Of a DNA stretch of 53,721 nt, positions 40,855 to 47,543 are shown in pieces. The notes under the pieces are model-generated. The model was not told the DNA's origin. It worked only from the letters and a program-made list of their open reading frames with translations, and searched no databases. Source of the stretch: an uncultured Lachnospiraceae bacterium (lineage in GTDB: Bacteria; Bacillota; Clostridia; Lachnospirales; Lachnospiraceae); contig CADBIU010000013.1 in NCBI GenBank assembly GCA_902794825.1, positions 1-53,721 on the forward strand. Reading direction: 5' to 3'. Every line of letters starts with the position of its first letter. The stretch's first letter is position 1. The position numbers and the translations under genes were made by a program.

Positions 40855-40935
40855 AAATTTTTTTAACTGTTAAAGTGTTGCGACCACAAAAGCAGTCCCG
40901 ACTGAAAAAGTGTTTTACCACTAAAGCCAGCCAGA

Positions 40936-41009
40936 TCACCCCAACGGGACTTGAACCCGTATCTCCAGGTTGAAAGCCTGGCCACCTGACCGTGTTAGTA
41001 TATGGGGCG
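40936..41009 (-). tRNA. tRNA-Glu (TTC)
   Basis: Acceptor CGCCCCA/TGGGGTG, anticodon arm CCAGG-CTTTCAA-CCTGG, T arm ACGGG-TTCAAGT-CCCGT. No encoded CCA. Confidence 0.8.
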
Positions 41010-41011
41010 CG

Positions 41012-41086
41012 ATTGCAGAGACCGGATTCGAACCGACATAGTTCGCCGTATGAGGGCGCCGCCTTACCAATCGAGCCACTCTGCAA
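41012..41086 (-). tRNA. tRNA-Met (CAT)
   Basis: Acceptor TTGCAGA/TCTGCAA, anticodon arm CGCC-CTCATAC-GGCG, T loop TTCGAAT. Elongator Met or an Ile CAT type cannot be told apart. Confidence 0.75.
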
Positions 41087-41177
41087 TATCATTTTCAGGG
41101 CAACCGGAACATGACTAAAGGCCATGCCCCAATTGCCTCTATTCAAAACAAACAGACTGAGAACTTGATCTGTTCCG

Positions 41178-41235
41178 TCCGCATCTGCCGGCGTTGGAAC
41201 CGGTGCTCACACTGAGGATTAGTCAGTAGCGGACA
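41178..41235 (-). other. tRNA-like three-way junction lacking an anticodon arm
   Basis: GTCCGC/GCGGAC closes a junction of two hairpins. One is CTGA-CTAATCC-TCAG, like a D arm. The other is CCGG-TTCCAAC(G)-CCGG, like a T arm. No anticodon arm lies between them. Possibly a tRNA remnant or a distinct small RNA. The surrounding 41087-41450 region otherwise shows no gene; a CTGGTTTT/AAAACCAG hairpin lies near 41243. Confidence 0.35.
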
Positions 41236-41450
41236 TCAACACTGGTTTTGCAAAAACCAGCAAACTCTTGCATCAGGACGTTATAAATTTCCTTTGGGCA
41301 CATTCTTCCTTGCGGGATTCAGAGACTGCCGTCTCTTAGAGTTGCACTTACTCGATACTCTTTCTTATGTCGGCTTGCGGCTTTCATAAGTGTTCATATT
41401 GCAGAACAATAAGTTGATTTTCTTTCCTGAAGCCGTACACTCTTTGGCAG

Positions 41451-41523
41451 CTGCATATGCCGGATTCGAACCGGCAACCCTTCGATTCATAGTCAAATGC
41501 TCTACCAATTGAGCAAACATGCA
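41451..41523 (-). tRNA. tRNA with anticodon ATG (His-like)
   Basis: Acceptor TGCATGT/ATATGCA, D stem GCTC/GAGC, anticodon arm TTTGA-CTATGAA-TCGAA, T arm GCCGG-TTCGAAT-CCGGC. The anticodon ATG would read the His codon CAU, but A34 is unusual here and no extra G at -1 is evident. Confidence 0.7.
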
Positions 41524-41902
41524 TGAGGACTGTGAGGTGTACATTTACCATCCCTATCTTTTGGATAAGGCCCGGAATTCACAGCCCTGGTCGTCTTGCG
41601 GACTTCCTTCTGTCCTTTCGTCCCTTCCTTTCGGTTTGAGGGACCTCCGGCAGATAAATACAGCACTTGTCCTTGCGGGGCTCGCACCGTAGATCCATAG
41701 AACGCTCTCCCCTGTTTCCAGGTTAGGAACCCTGCGATGTACCGCCGATCCCGATTCCGCCATACCCTCAGCAGTTGCCCTTAGGCAGAAGGCAAAATCT
41801 AGTTCCATGAGTTTTCTGTCGCACTCGCCATATGGCAAGTCGGGACTTGCATCCCTTTATCCCCATCACTGGGTTTATCATAAAGGGCCGAAACCACCCT
41901 TT
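41524..41902. other. Gap with tRNA-like fragments, no clear gene
   Basis: On the minus strand GGGTATGGCGGAATCGGG looks like a tRNA-Leu/Ser start. It is followed by CAGGGTTCCTAACCTG (anticodon-arm-like) and GTGCGAGCCCCGCAAGG (weak T-arm-like), but they do not fold into one standard tRNA. The long open minus frame here lacks protein-like features. I see no supported gene. Confidence 0.3.
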
Positions 41903-41929
41903 GTGTCACGGGGACAGTCCCCGTGTCAC
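41903..41929. repeat. REP-like hairpin CACGGGGAC/GTCCCCGTG
   Basis: A near-perfect palindrome, related in its GGGGAC/GTCCCC core to the elements at 12040 and 43563. Confidence 0.7.
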
Positions 41930-41958
41930 GTTGAACAATTCTTTCGAAAAGTTCAGAG

Positions 41959-42080
41959 CCCGGTGGGTTGGACTCGAACCAACAACCTCTGCGTTAGGAG
42001 CGCAAACGATAATAATTGCTGTCAAAACCCCGCACAGGATTTATTTCATCATAGAGCTCTACCCTTTGAGCTACCACCGG
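41959..42080 (-). tRNA. tRNA-Arg (CCT) with a 49-nt insertion after the D arm
   Basis: Acceptor CCGGTGG/CCACCGG, D stem GCTC/GAGC, anticodon arm TTGCG-CTCCTAA-CGCAG and T arm GTTGG-TTCGAGT-CCAAC are all present. About 49 extra nucleotides separate the D arm from the anticodon arm, including AAATCCTG and CGGGGTTTT, which can pair. Total length 122. Confidence 0.65.
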
Positions 42081-42087
42081 TTATGAG

Positions 42088-42161
42088 TAGGAACAGGCGG
42101 ACTCGAACCGCCGATTTCCTGCGTATCAGACAGGCGCTCTAACCAACTGAACTATGTTCCT
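42088..42161 (-). tRNA. tRNA-Ile (GAT)
   Basis: Acceptor AGGAACA/TGTTCCT, D arm GTTC/GAGC with GTTGGTTA loop, anticodon arm CCTGT-CTGATAC-GCAGG, T arm GGCGG-TTCGAGT-CCGCC. The most canonical tRNA of the array. Confidence 0.9.
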
Positions 42162-42169
42162 ATGTTTTG

Positions 42170-42252
42170 ACCGCTTGTGCGGCCTTGCGACCGCTGCCGC
42201 AGTCTGATCACCGCATGTGCGGCTTGCCGACCGCTGCCGCGGTCTGATCACC
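42170..42252. repeat. Short direct repeats abutting tRNA-Glu (CTC)
   Basis: GACCGCTGCCGC(A/G)GTCTGATCACC occurs twice, about 40 bases apart. The second copy ends inside the 3' end of the tRNA-Glu gene, so the tRNA end itself was partly duplicated. Confidence 0.7.
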
Positions 42253-42321
42253 CCAACGGGAGTCGAACCCGTATTTCCACACTGAGAATGTGGCGACCTG
42301 AACCATTAGTACGATGGGGCG
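42248..42321 (-). tRNA. tRNA-Glu (CTC)
   Basis: Acceptor CGCCCCA/TGGGGTG is identical to the TTC isoacceptor at 40936. Anticodon arm CCACA-TTCTCAG-TGTGG; T arm ACGGG-TTCGACT-CCCGT. Confidence 0.8.
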
Positions 42322-42325
42322 TTAG

Positions 42326-42398
42326 TGGGCTACCAGGGATTCGAACCCTGATCTGACGGATTAAGAGTCCGCTGTAATGGCCGTTATACGAGTAACCC
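42326..42398 (-). tRNA. tRNA-Lys (CTT)
   Basis: Acceptor GGGTTAC/GTAGCCC, anticodon arm GCGGA-CTCTTAA-TCCGT, T loop TTCGAAT. No encoded CCA. Confidence 0.82.
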
Positions 42399-42401
42399 AT
42401 A

Positions 42402-42437
42402 GACAAAGAAAACCGCCTCCCTTGTCAGGAAAGCGGC
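42402..42437 (-). terminator. Terminator inside the tRNA array
   Basis: On the minus strand CCGCTTTCC pairs with GGGAGGCGG (with G-U pairs), followed by TTTTCTTTG. It would end transcripts from upstream tRNA and small-ORF genes. Confidence 0.75.
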
Positions 42438-42457
42438 ACTGATCTGCATTATCAGGA

Positions 42458-42541
42458 AACCCGGATGCACTTACACATCCGACCGGAATCCGGATGCACT
42501 TATGCATCCATCTGGAATCCGGATGCACCTACGCATCCGCA
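42458..42541. repeat. Three short GGATGCA hairpin repeats
   Basis: GGATGCAC-N-GCATCC type hairpins occur at about 42462, 42491 and 42520, spaced 29 bases. The last contains the stop codon of the small ORF at 42529-42666. Confidence 0.75.
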
Positions 42542-42666
42542 TGGACTTCCTCAATTGCATATATGTTTTGCTTTTCTGAAAAGGGTATATTTAACAGACG
42601 TTCCAGGAATCCCCTGAAGCGCATTGTCTCGCGTTCTTTATTCTTGCAGATCATAATGTTCTTCAT
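42529..42666 (-). CDS. Small ORF in the tRNA array
   Basis: A 45-residue frame with a strong AAGGAG site before ATG 42666; an in-frame ATG at 42690 would add eight residues. It reads MKNIMICKNKERETM, then a basic helical middle (FRGFLERLLNIP) and ends AIEEVHADA. The size is far below usual gene cut-offs, but ribosome site, length and position before a terminator argue for translation. Its last codons lie in a hairpin repeat. No family recognised. Confidence 0.4.
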   Translation of the reverse strand: MKNIMICKNKERETMRFRGFLERLLNIPFSEKQNIYAIEEVHADA

Positions 42667-42688
42667 TTCTTCTTTCTCCTTATAACTC

Positions 42689-42768
42689 ATGACCCGATAA
42701 TTTACGGATTCGAACCGTTTATTAAGCGTGACAGGCTTTTTTTACCACTGAAATTGCTGTGCGGGTCA
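42689..42768 (-). tRNA. tRNA-Asp-like (GTC) with expanded junctions
   Basis: Acceptor TGACCCG/CGGGTCA, anticodon arm AAGC-CTGTCAC-GCTT and T arm ACGG-TTCGAAT-CCGT are visible. Eight bases separate the acceptor from the D region, and about six separate the T arm from the acceptor. AATTT and AAATT there could pair as an extra helix. Probably degenerate or atypical. Confidence 0.45.
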
Positions 42769-42866
42769 CATTTTATACTGTTCAGGACACAATATTTCTT
42801 AACAGGATTTATTGATCTTGTGAAATGTGTTTTGTTCGCTGTAAGTGTCCCCTTTAACTTATGAAC

Positions 42867-42981
42867 ACCGATGGACTGGATTCGAACCAATAACAACTGC
42901 GTCCCCTACGAATAAGCTGCAGTTAAAACCCCGGTCAGGATTTGTTTTTCTCAGTGCTCTACCAGATTGAGCTACCATCGG
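42867..42981 (-). tRNA. tRNA-like (possible Pro GGG) with insertion after the D arm
   Basis: Acceptor CCGATGG/CCATCGG, D stem GCTC/GAGC and T arm ATTGG-TTCGAAT-CCAGT are good. About 40 extra nucleotides follow the D arm and share AAATCCTG-NN-CGGGGTTTT with the insertion at 41959-42080. The anticodon arm is unclear (CGT-AGGGG-ACG, or AACTGC/GCAGTT around a large loop). Confidence 0.5.
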
Positions 42982-42985
42982 TAAT

Positions 42986-43055
42986 TGAAAATGTCGGATT
43001 CGAACCGCTCCTCTGCGTCCCAGGCGCAGCGTGCTACTCTTTACACCACATTCTC
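42986..43055 (-). tRNA. tRNA-Pro (TGG)
   Basis: Acceptor GAGAATG/CATTTTC, D stem GTGT/GCAC, anticodon arm CTGCG-CCTGGGA-CGCAG. Position 33 is C rather than U, and the T stem has only three firm pairs. Divergent but foldable. Confidence 0.65.
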
Positions 43056-43060
43056 ATCAG

Positions 43061-43132
43061 CAACCCCAACGGGAATCGAACCCGTGCTTCCGGAGCGACA
43101 GTCCGGCGTACTCGCCGCTATACTATGAGGCT
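43061..43132 (-). tRNA. tRNA-Asp (GTC)
   Basis: Acceptor AGCCTCA/TGGGGTT, D stem GTAT/GTAC, anticodon arm CCGGA-CTGTCGC-TCCGG, T arm ACGGG-TTCGATT-CCCGT. First tRNA of the array in transcription order. Confidence 0.8.
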
Positions 43133-43243
43133 ATGTTTTAGGTTATGTTTTATGGTTGCCTTTTGAGGCTATGTTTTGGCGGGCCGGCAGCACCGGCAAA
43201 CACCTATCAGGCTATGTTTTGGCGGGCAGGCAGTGCCGGCAAA
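43126..43243. repeat. Repeats copying the tRNA-Asp 5' flank
   Basis: GGCTATGTTTT occurs at 43130, 43167 and 43210. The last two continue as GGCGGGC-GGCAG-CCGGCAAA units 43 bases apart. The first overlaps the 5' end of tRNA-Asp. Confidence 0.7.
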
Positions 43244-43276
43244 TAAAAAGGCCGCCTGTCTGATTGGACAAGCGGC
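43243..43276 (-). terminator. Terminator upstream of the tRNA array
   Basis: GCCGCTTGTCC pairs with GACAGGCGGC on the minus strand, followed by CTTTTTATTT. It would end the transcript of the small ORF at 43309-43473. Confidence 0.85.
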
Positions 43277-43308
43277 AGTCTCAGCAATTCATACTGGAAT
43301 TTGTTTGG

Positions 43309-43473
43309 TCATCCCACGGCTCGCTCTGAAGCTCCCGGTCCCAAACATCCACTTGATCCGGTCATATTAAGGCATACACAAATAAGCCATTCCGCATCCT
43401 TGACGGTCGGCATAATTGTTTCCTGAAGATCAAACATGCAATTTGTATTTTTGTTTGTTCTATTCTGCAGCAT
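43309..43473 (-). CDS. Small Cys-containing ORF before the tRNA array
   Basis: A 54-residue frame with GGAAAGGAAAGG before ATG 43473 and a strong terminator 33 bases after its stop. It contains DLQETIMPTVKDAEWLICVC and a Gly-rich tail with one more Cys. Not recognised. Its own terminator supports a genuine transcript. Confidence 0.4.
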   Translation of the reverse strand: MLQNRTNKNTNCMFDLQETIMPTVKDAEWLICVCLNMTGSSGCLGPGASERAVG

Positions 43474-43562
43474 TGCCTTTCCTTTCCGGACCTCTTGTCC
43501 TTTTTTCTACGCCTAATATATCACCTGCGTTTTGGTCTGTCATTCAACCTGTGGTATAAACT

Positions 43563-43589
43563 TGTCACGGGGACTGTCCCTGCGTCACA
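43563..43589. repeat. REP-like hairpin, imperfect copy
   Basis: TGTCACGGGGACTGTCCCTG resembles the element at 41903 with a few mismatches. It lies in the gap before the thioesterase gene. Confidence 0.6.
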
Positions 43590-43728
43590 CCTGTGTCTCA
43601 TCTATTATTACTTACGTATCAAACCGAAAAAATCCAGTGCGCTGCTACCAAAAGAACATATATAATAGCATCAAAATATCGTTTCCTATTGTCAGGCACA
43701 AATCCGCAAGAAAAAGCAGGTGAAAAAC

Positions 43729-44142
43729 ATGGAAAAATACAAGCACACCGTCCACTATTATGAAACCGACCGCATGGGTTTTACCCACCACTCCAACTAC
43801 ATTCGCTGGATGGAGGAAGCGCGAATTGATTTCTTCGACCAGCTTGGCTGGAGCTACCAGAAATTCGAAGATGAAGGCGTAATCTCCCCGGTCACAGCAA
43901 TCGAATGCAAATACAAGCAGACTACAACTTTCCCCGAAGATGTCTACATTTCTATCGCCGTAGAGGGCTTCCGCGGTTTGAAGCTCAAGCTCAATTACAC
44001 CATGACCAATGCCGCAGGCAACATTGTGTGCGAGGCTTCTTCGGAGCATTGTTTCCTCAGTAAAGATGGCGGCTTCATCCGTATCAAGAAGGAATATCCT
44101 GAATTCTGGCAGGCTTTGAATGACCTGGCATCGTCAGAATAA
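43729..44142 (+). CDS. Acyl-CoA thioesterase (4HBT hotdog fold)
   Basis: A 137-residue hotdog-fold thioesterase. YYETDRMGFTHHSNYIRWMEEARIDF is the 4HBT/YbgC pattern with the catalytic Asp and the Tyr/His pocket. It hydrolyses acyl-CoA or acyl-ACP thioesters. ATG 43729 follows CAGGTG; an in-frame GTG nine bases earlier is possible. Monocistronic. Confidence 0.9.
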   Translation: MEKYKHTVHYYETDRMGFTHHSNYIRWMEEARIDFFDQLGWSYQKFEDEGVISPVTAIECKYKQTTTFPEDVYISIAVEGFRGLKLKLNYTMTNAAGNIVCEASSEHCFLSKDGGFIRIKKEYPEFWQALNDLASSE

Positions 44143-44660
44143 GAAGAATTGTCGCATTGTTGGCAATTGCTGCTCCTCACTCCGGTCGATTTCTCCCGCC
44201 ACTGTTAGCGGCAGGCGAAATCCGTCATGGTCATTTTCTCCTGCCGCTAACGCCACTGACGCCATCAAGGGAAATTTCGGTACAGAACGACAATTTTGAG
44301 AAAATTACGTCCACGCAAGCCGGCCAAAACAGTGTGCGGCGCTTGATCTGCAGACCGGGGTGACAATGAATTCGGCACAGAAGCATAATTTTCACACATC
44401 CTCGTCCCTCAAACAGCAAGATTTTCGGAAGCAAGTCAGAGACAATCCTGAATTCAGCAGAATTCATGGACGAGAATTCTAGAAAACGAGGCTTCTGTGC
44501 CGAAAATCAAGTAATAATTGTCCCGGCAGGCAGGAACTCATCAGCCAGAACAGTTCATCAGGGACGAGAGTTCATAAAAAAAGGCTTCTGTGCCGAAACC
44601 GAAAACCGGATGCAACCGCCCGCCCACATCCGTAATAAAAAGCACTAAATCAAATAAAAG
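44143..44660. repeat. Non-coding gap with inverted and direct repeats
   Basis: GTTAGCGGCAGG at 44204-44215 is inverted exactly at 44240-44251 (possible thioesterase terminator). CTTCTGTGCCGAAA occurs directly at about 44489 and 44583 (94 bases apart), and its complement TTCGGCACAGAAG at 44370. CTCGTCCC at 44401 mirrors GGGACGAG at 44559. The whole forms nested hairpins. No gene supported. Confidence 0.7.
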
Positions 44661-44706
44661 GGGGTCGTCGCATCTTGCTGATTAATCAGCAAGATGCGAC
44701 GACCCC
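44661..44706 (-). terminator. Perfect 46-bp palindromic terminator of the MerR gene
   Basis: Two exact 23-base arms (GGGGTCGTCGCATC...) meet at ATTAAT with no spacer. On the minus strand the stem is followed by CTTTTATTT. Confidence 0.9.
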
Positions 44707-44726
44707 ATAGGTGCACAGCACCCACC

Positions 44727-45524
44727 TTACTTGCAATATATTTCAATCGCCTGATGCACAAACTCCGCAGTTCCTTCGCCGCCGTAACTGTCAATGTTTT
44801 TCGTGAAGTCGCCTCCACCAGCATACATCTTGCCAAGCCCGCTCAGAATCTCCTTCGTACAATTATAGAAATGCTGCGTGATATAATCCTGCAGCTTCTT
44901 CACTAAGGCCTGCGCCTCAGCTGAAGCCGGATCCGCGCCCTTGTCGGTCCCGAGGTTCGCGTCCTTGGTGGCTCCGAACTCAACGTCCTTGGCAGCCTCA
45001 GACTCTGTGTCCTTGATAGCTCCGAACTCTGCGAAAATATCCATCAATCCCTGAGCTATATTTTGGTCGTCTGCCCGCGTCCGGCCCTTGGATTTCTGCT
45101 CAAATTCCTTGTAGGCCGAGGTCGTTCCCCAAGTGGCCTTCGCCTGTGCGGCGTACTCGTCGATCTTCCTGGTATCAAATGCGTCGAATTTCAAATGTCT
45201 CACTCCTCTCAATTTTAATCCTTTGGCAAGGTCGATCAGGTTCTCAAGGTGCTCCTTCTTCAGCGTCAGGAGCTCGATCTGCTGCGCCAGCGCCTTACTC
45301 CTGTCAAAATCCGGACTCCCCACAATTTTCTTAATATCCTTCAGAGGGAATTCCAATTCTCTGAAGAGCAGGATTTGCTGCAGAGTCTCCAAAGCCGCAT
45401 CGTCATACAGCCTGTACCCTGCCTCCGTATATTCCGCCGGATGCAGAAGCCCAATTTTGTCATAGTACTGCAGCGTGCGTATACTCACGCCTGTCAGTTT
45501 GCTGACTTCATTTACAGTCATCAT
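44727..45524 (-). CDS. MerR regulator with TipAS-type ligand domain
   Basis: A 265-residue regulator. Residues 1-75 form the MerR winged helix (VNEVSKLTGVSIRTLQYYDKIGLL), then a coiled dimer helix. From about 112 comes a TipAS drug-binding domain (FDAFDTRKIDEYAAQAKATWG; NCTKEILSGLGKMY; GGGDFTKNIDSYGGEGTAEF). Residues 169-203 are an insertion of imperfect KDxE/ATKD-type repeats. TipA relatives bind thiopeptide-like or other antibiotics and activate promoters. ATG 45524 follows GGGAGG. Its own promoter has the MerR-type long spacer, so it is probably autoregulated. Confidence 0.88.
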   Translation of the reverse strand: MMTVNEVSKLTGVSIRTLQYYDKIGLLHPAEYTEAGYRLYDDAALETLQQILLFRELEFPLKDIKKIVGSPDFDRSKALAQQIELLTLKKEHLENLIDLAKGLKLRGVRHLKFDAFDTRKIDEYAAQAKATWGTTSAYKEFEQKSKGRTRADDQNIAQGLMDIFAEFGAIKDTESEAAKDVEFGATKDANLGTDKGADPASAEAQALVKKLQDYITQHFYNCTKEILSGLGKMYAGGGDFTKNIDSYGGEGTAEFVHQAIEIYCK

Positions 45525-45556
45525 AGTTTGTTGCCTCCCTTGCCTTTGGTACCTAT

Positions 45557-45587
45557 AGGATAAACTATGACGTTGCGTAAGGGTCAA
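45557..45587 (-). promoter_or_regulatory. MerR-type promoter with 19-bp spacer
   Basis: On the minus strand TTGACC and TATCCT are 19 bases apart, with CTTACGCAACGTCATAG between, much like known TipA/Mta-family operators that need DNA distortion for activation. Confidence 0.75.
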
Positions 45588-45595
45588 GGGATTTC

Positions 45596-45925
45596 TTAAA
45601 AGGTTTCTTGTTTCATGGTAGAATTCTGCCCACCTTTTTGCCGGTTTCTGATTATCCGATGGGCTGCGATAGGCTTCCTGGCTTGTCCATGCACTCTTCT
45701 GGCGCTGGAGTGACGCTTGAGTTCCGCTGGAGACCCTCCAGCGGCATCTAAACGGCAATTGACTTGTTTTTGACCAATCCTGACGCCGCAGCGCCTCCCG
45801 CCCTGCCCAACTAAAAAGAGACAGGGTCCATCCCCTGTCTCGATAATCTCCAGCAACACATTCCACCTAGCAGCACATTCCACCCAGGATCTCATTCTTC
45901 CCAGAAGCACATTCCACACAGGACC
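45596..45925. repeat. Gap with terminator and short repeats
   Basis: CCGCTGGAG/CTCCAGCGG forms a hairpin at 45724-45744. GAGACAGGG/CCCTGTCTC at 45818-45841, followed on the minus strand by TTTTTAG, terminates the dehydrogenase gene. AGCACATTCCAC-type units occur three times at 45853-45912. No gene supported. Confidence 0.7.
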
Positions 45926-46906
45926 TCATTCCTCCTCCGGATACACCAACCCCCAATCATTCCTCAAGGTTGTCATGATATCCATCACATCTTTGGAATA
46001 GCCCAGCTGCATCTGGCTTGCATCCCCGGTCGCGACGGCATTTTCCATGTCTGTGAGCTCGTAAAAGAGTGCGTTTGCCGTCTCGCCCGCGACGATTTCC
46101 CGGCGCTCGCCTGTCGCCGCATCGGTGATCACCGCCCTCTCGGCGCGCGGGAATTCCATTATCTCGATGTAGGCTTTCTCGCAGCTGATCATGGCTCGCT
46201 TGGGCTGCTTGGAATGCATGGTGAGGGCCACCGTGGCCATTTGGCCGACACTGTTTTGCAACAGGATCGTCGCCTGCTCGTCCACTCCGGTCGGGGCAGG
46301 CTTCCATTGGCTCAAAACATAGCCCGGCGCCTCTTCCATGAAGCTCCGCACGATGCTGAGTGCATACACGCCTATGTCGAGCATAGCGCCGCCCGCCAGA
46401 TTCCGGTTAAAAAAGCGATTGGCCATGTTGTATTCTTTGAAACTGCCGAAGTTGACCGTAATCATCTGAACCCGGCCCAGCGCGCCGCTCTGCACAATGC
46501 TCCACAATTCTTTGTAGAGCGGCATGTGCCAGATCGTCATCGCCTCAGCAAGGACGAGGCCTTTGCTCTCCGCGAGCGCGATCATCTCGTCGAGCTCCTG
46601 CGAATTGAGAGTGATCGACTTCTCGACAAGCAGGTGCTTGCCGTTTTCCAGCGCCTTCTTCATGAAGCCGTAGTGAGTATTGTGAGGGCTGGTGATGTAA
46701 ATGATGTCGACATTGTCGTCCGTGAACATCTCGTCGATTGTCCCGTAGACCTTTCCAATGCCATACTTTTCGGCAAAAGCAACTCCTTTGGAATGCGTGC
46801 GGTTGCCGACCGCGTACAGGGACTTGCCCATCTTCTGCAGCCCTGCGGCCATTTCATTCGCAATCACGCCGGTTCCAAGAACTGCCCAATTCATATCTTT
46901 TGACAT
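45926..46906 (-). CDS. Gfo/Idh/MocA family oxidoreductase
   Basis: A 326-residue NAD(P)-dependent dehydrogenase. AVLGTGVIANEMAAGLQ is the Rossmann motif; ITSPHNTHYGFMKKALENGKHLLVEKSITL contains the EK(S/P) catalytic Lys region; GGAMLDIGVYAL is the active-site helix. Such enzymes act on sugars, inositols or their phosphates. ATG 46906 follows GGGAGG. Confidence 0.9.
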   Translation of the reverse strand: MSKDMNWAVLGTGVIANEMAAGLQKMGKSLYAVGNRTHSKGVAFAEKYGIGKVYGTIDEMFTDDNVDIIYITSPHNTHYGFMKKALENGKHLLVEKSITLNSQELDEMIALAESKGLVLAEAMTIWHMPLYKELWSIVQSGALGRVQMITVNFGSFKEYNMANRFFNRNLAGGAMLDIGVYALSIVRSFMEEAPGYVLSQWKPAPTGVDEQATILLQNSVGQMATVALTMHSKQPKRAMISCEKAYIEIMEFPRAERAVITDAATGERREIVAGETANALFYELTDMENAVATGDASQMQLGYSKDVMDIMTTLRNDWGLVYPEEE

Positions 46907-46996
46907 ATCTGTGCCTCCCTGAAGATCTTCCGAGACATCCGCATGTGCCTCCTTTATTCAACTTCCGCGAAATTAGCCTGCGCCCATCAGTATGTT

Positions 46997-47137
46997 CTAA
47001 TCAATATCATCCAGCCCTGCCAGGTAACTGCCGAACACCGTTGCCAGCCCGCCGATGACAAAAGCTTCCTTCAAAATGCCCACAACTCCGATTATGATGA
47101 GCGCCAGGCCTAATGCCTTTTTTATGATGGTCAACAT
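46997..47137 (-). CDS. Small hydrophobic protein (46 residues)
   Basis: MLTIIKKALGLALIIIGVVG starts a protein that is mostly one or two membrane helices and ends SYLAGLDDID. A weak GGGTG lies 8-10 bases upstream. It is probably a small membrane protein; no family recognised. Confidence 0.5.
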   Translation of the reverse strand: MLTIIKKALGLALIIIGVVGILKEAFVIGGLATVFGSYLAGLDDID

Positions 47138-47200
47138 CTTTACACCCGAATTACATGAACTGAACGGTCACGCCGGCCGGTGTTGACGCCAGCGTCGCTG

Positions 47201-47482
47201 TCAGCGGATCTCTCTTTCCTCATCAAGAATCTCCGCCTCTGTATTCTCCTCCACAAAAAGGGAAATATCATCCATCAGGCTGTCCGCCATTGCATTATGC
47301 GGAACTATAGCCGCCACGCCGATCACAATCATCTGATGCACATCCTGCTCATCAATCTCTGCTGCCGATACGTGATACCGATTCTGTAGCTTTGCAATGA
47401 GGCTTTTTACTATCATTCTTTTTTCTTTCAGGCTGTGCACCCATGAGGCGCGGAGCCTGAATGTCATTACTGCGATTTTCAT
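47201..47482 (-). CDS. DUF503 family protein (YlxP-like)
   Basis: A 93-residue DUF503 protein: MKIAVMTFRLRASWVHSLKEKRMIVKSLI matches the conserved N-terminus with the HSLKEKR core. In Bacillus the relative YlxP lies beside translation and ribosome-binding-factor genes. Here it stands alone, with only a weak ribosome site. Confidence 0.88.
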   Translation of the reverse strand: MKIAVMTFRLRASWVHSLKEKRMIVKSLIAKLQNRYHVSAAEIDEQDVHQMIVIGVAAIVPHNAMADSLMDDISLFVEENTEAEILDEEREIR

Positions 47483-47543
47483 AGTTGTTTCTTACTTAAT
47501 CTGTTTTATTTGTTTGGCAGCGTTTTGTTTCGGTAATTGCTTA

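Noticed and set aside
40855-40935. An additional tRNA between Phe and Glu
   Set aside because: D-arm- and T-loop-like pieces are visible, but no acceptor stem pairing could be found.
41554-41838. A 94-codon minus-strand frame in the tRNA array
   Set aside because: No ribosome site, odd composition, and it overlaps tRNA-like fragments; no protein-like pattern.
41959-42080. Group I intron in tRNA-Arg (CCT)
   Set aside because: The insertion is about 49 nt, lies before the anticodon arm and shows no group I core; known introns of that class are over 200 nt and sit in the anticodon loop.
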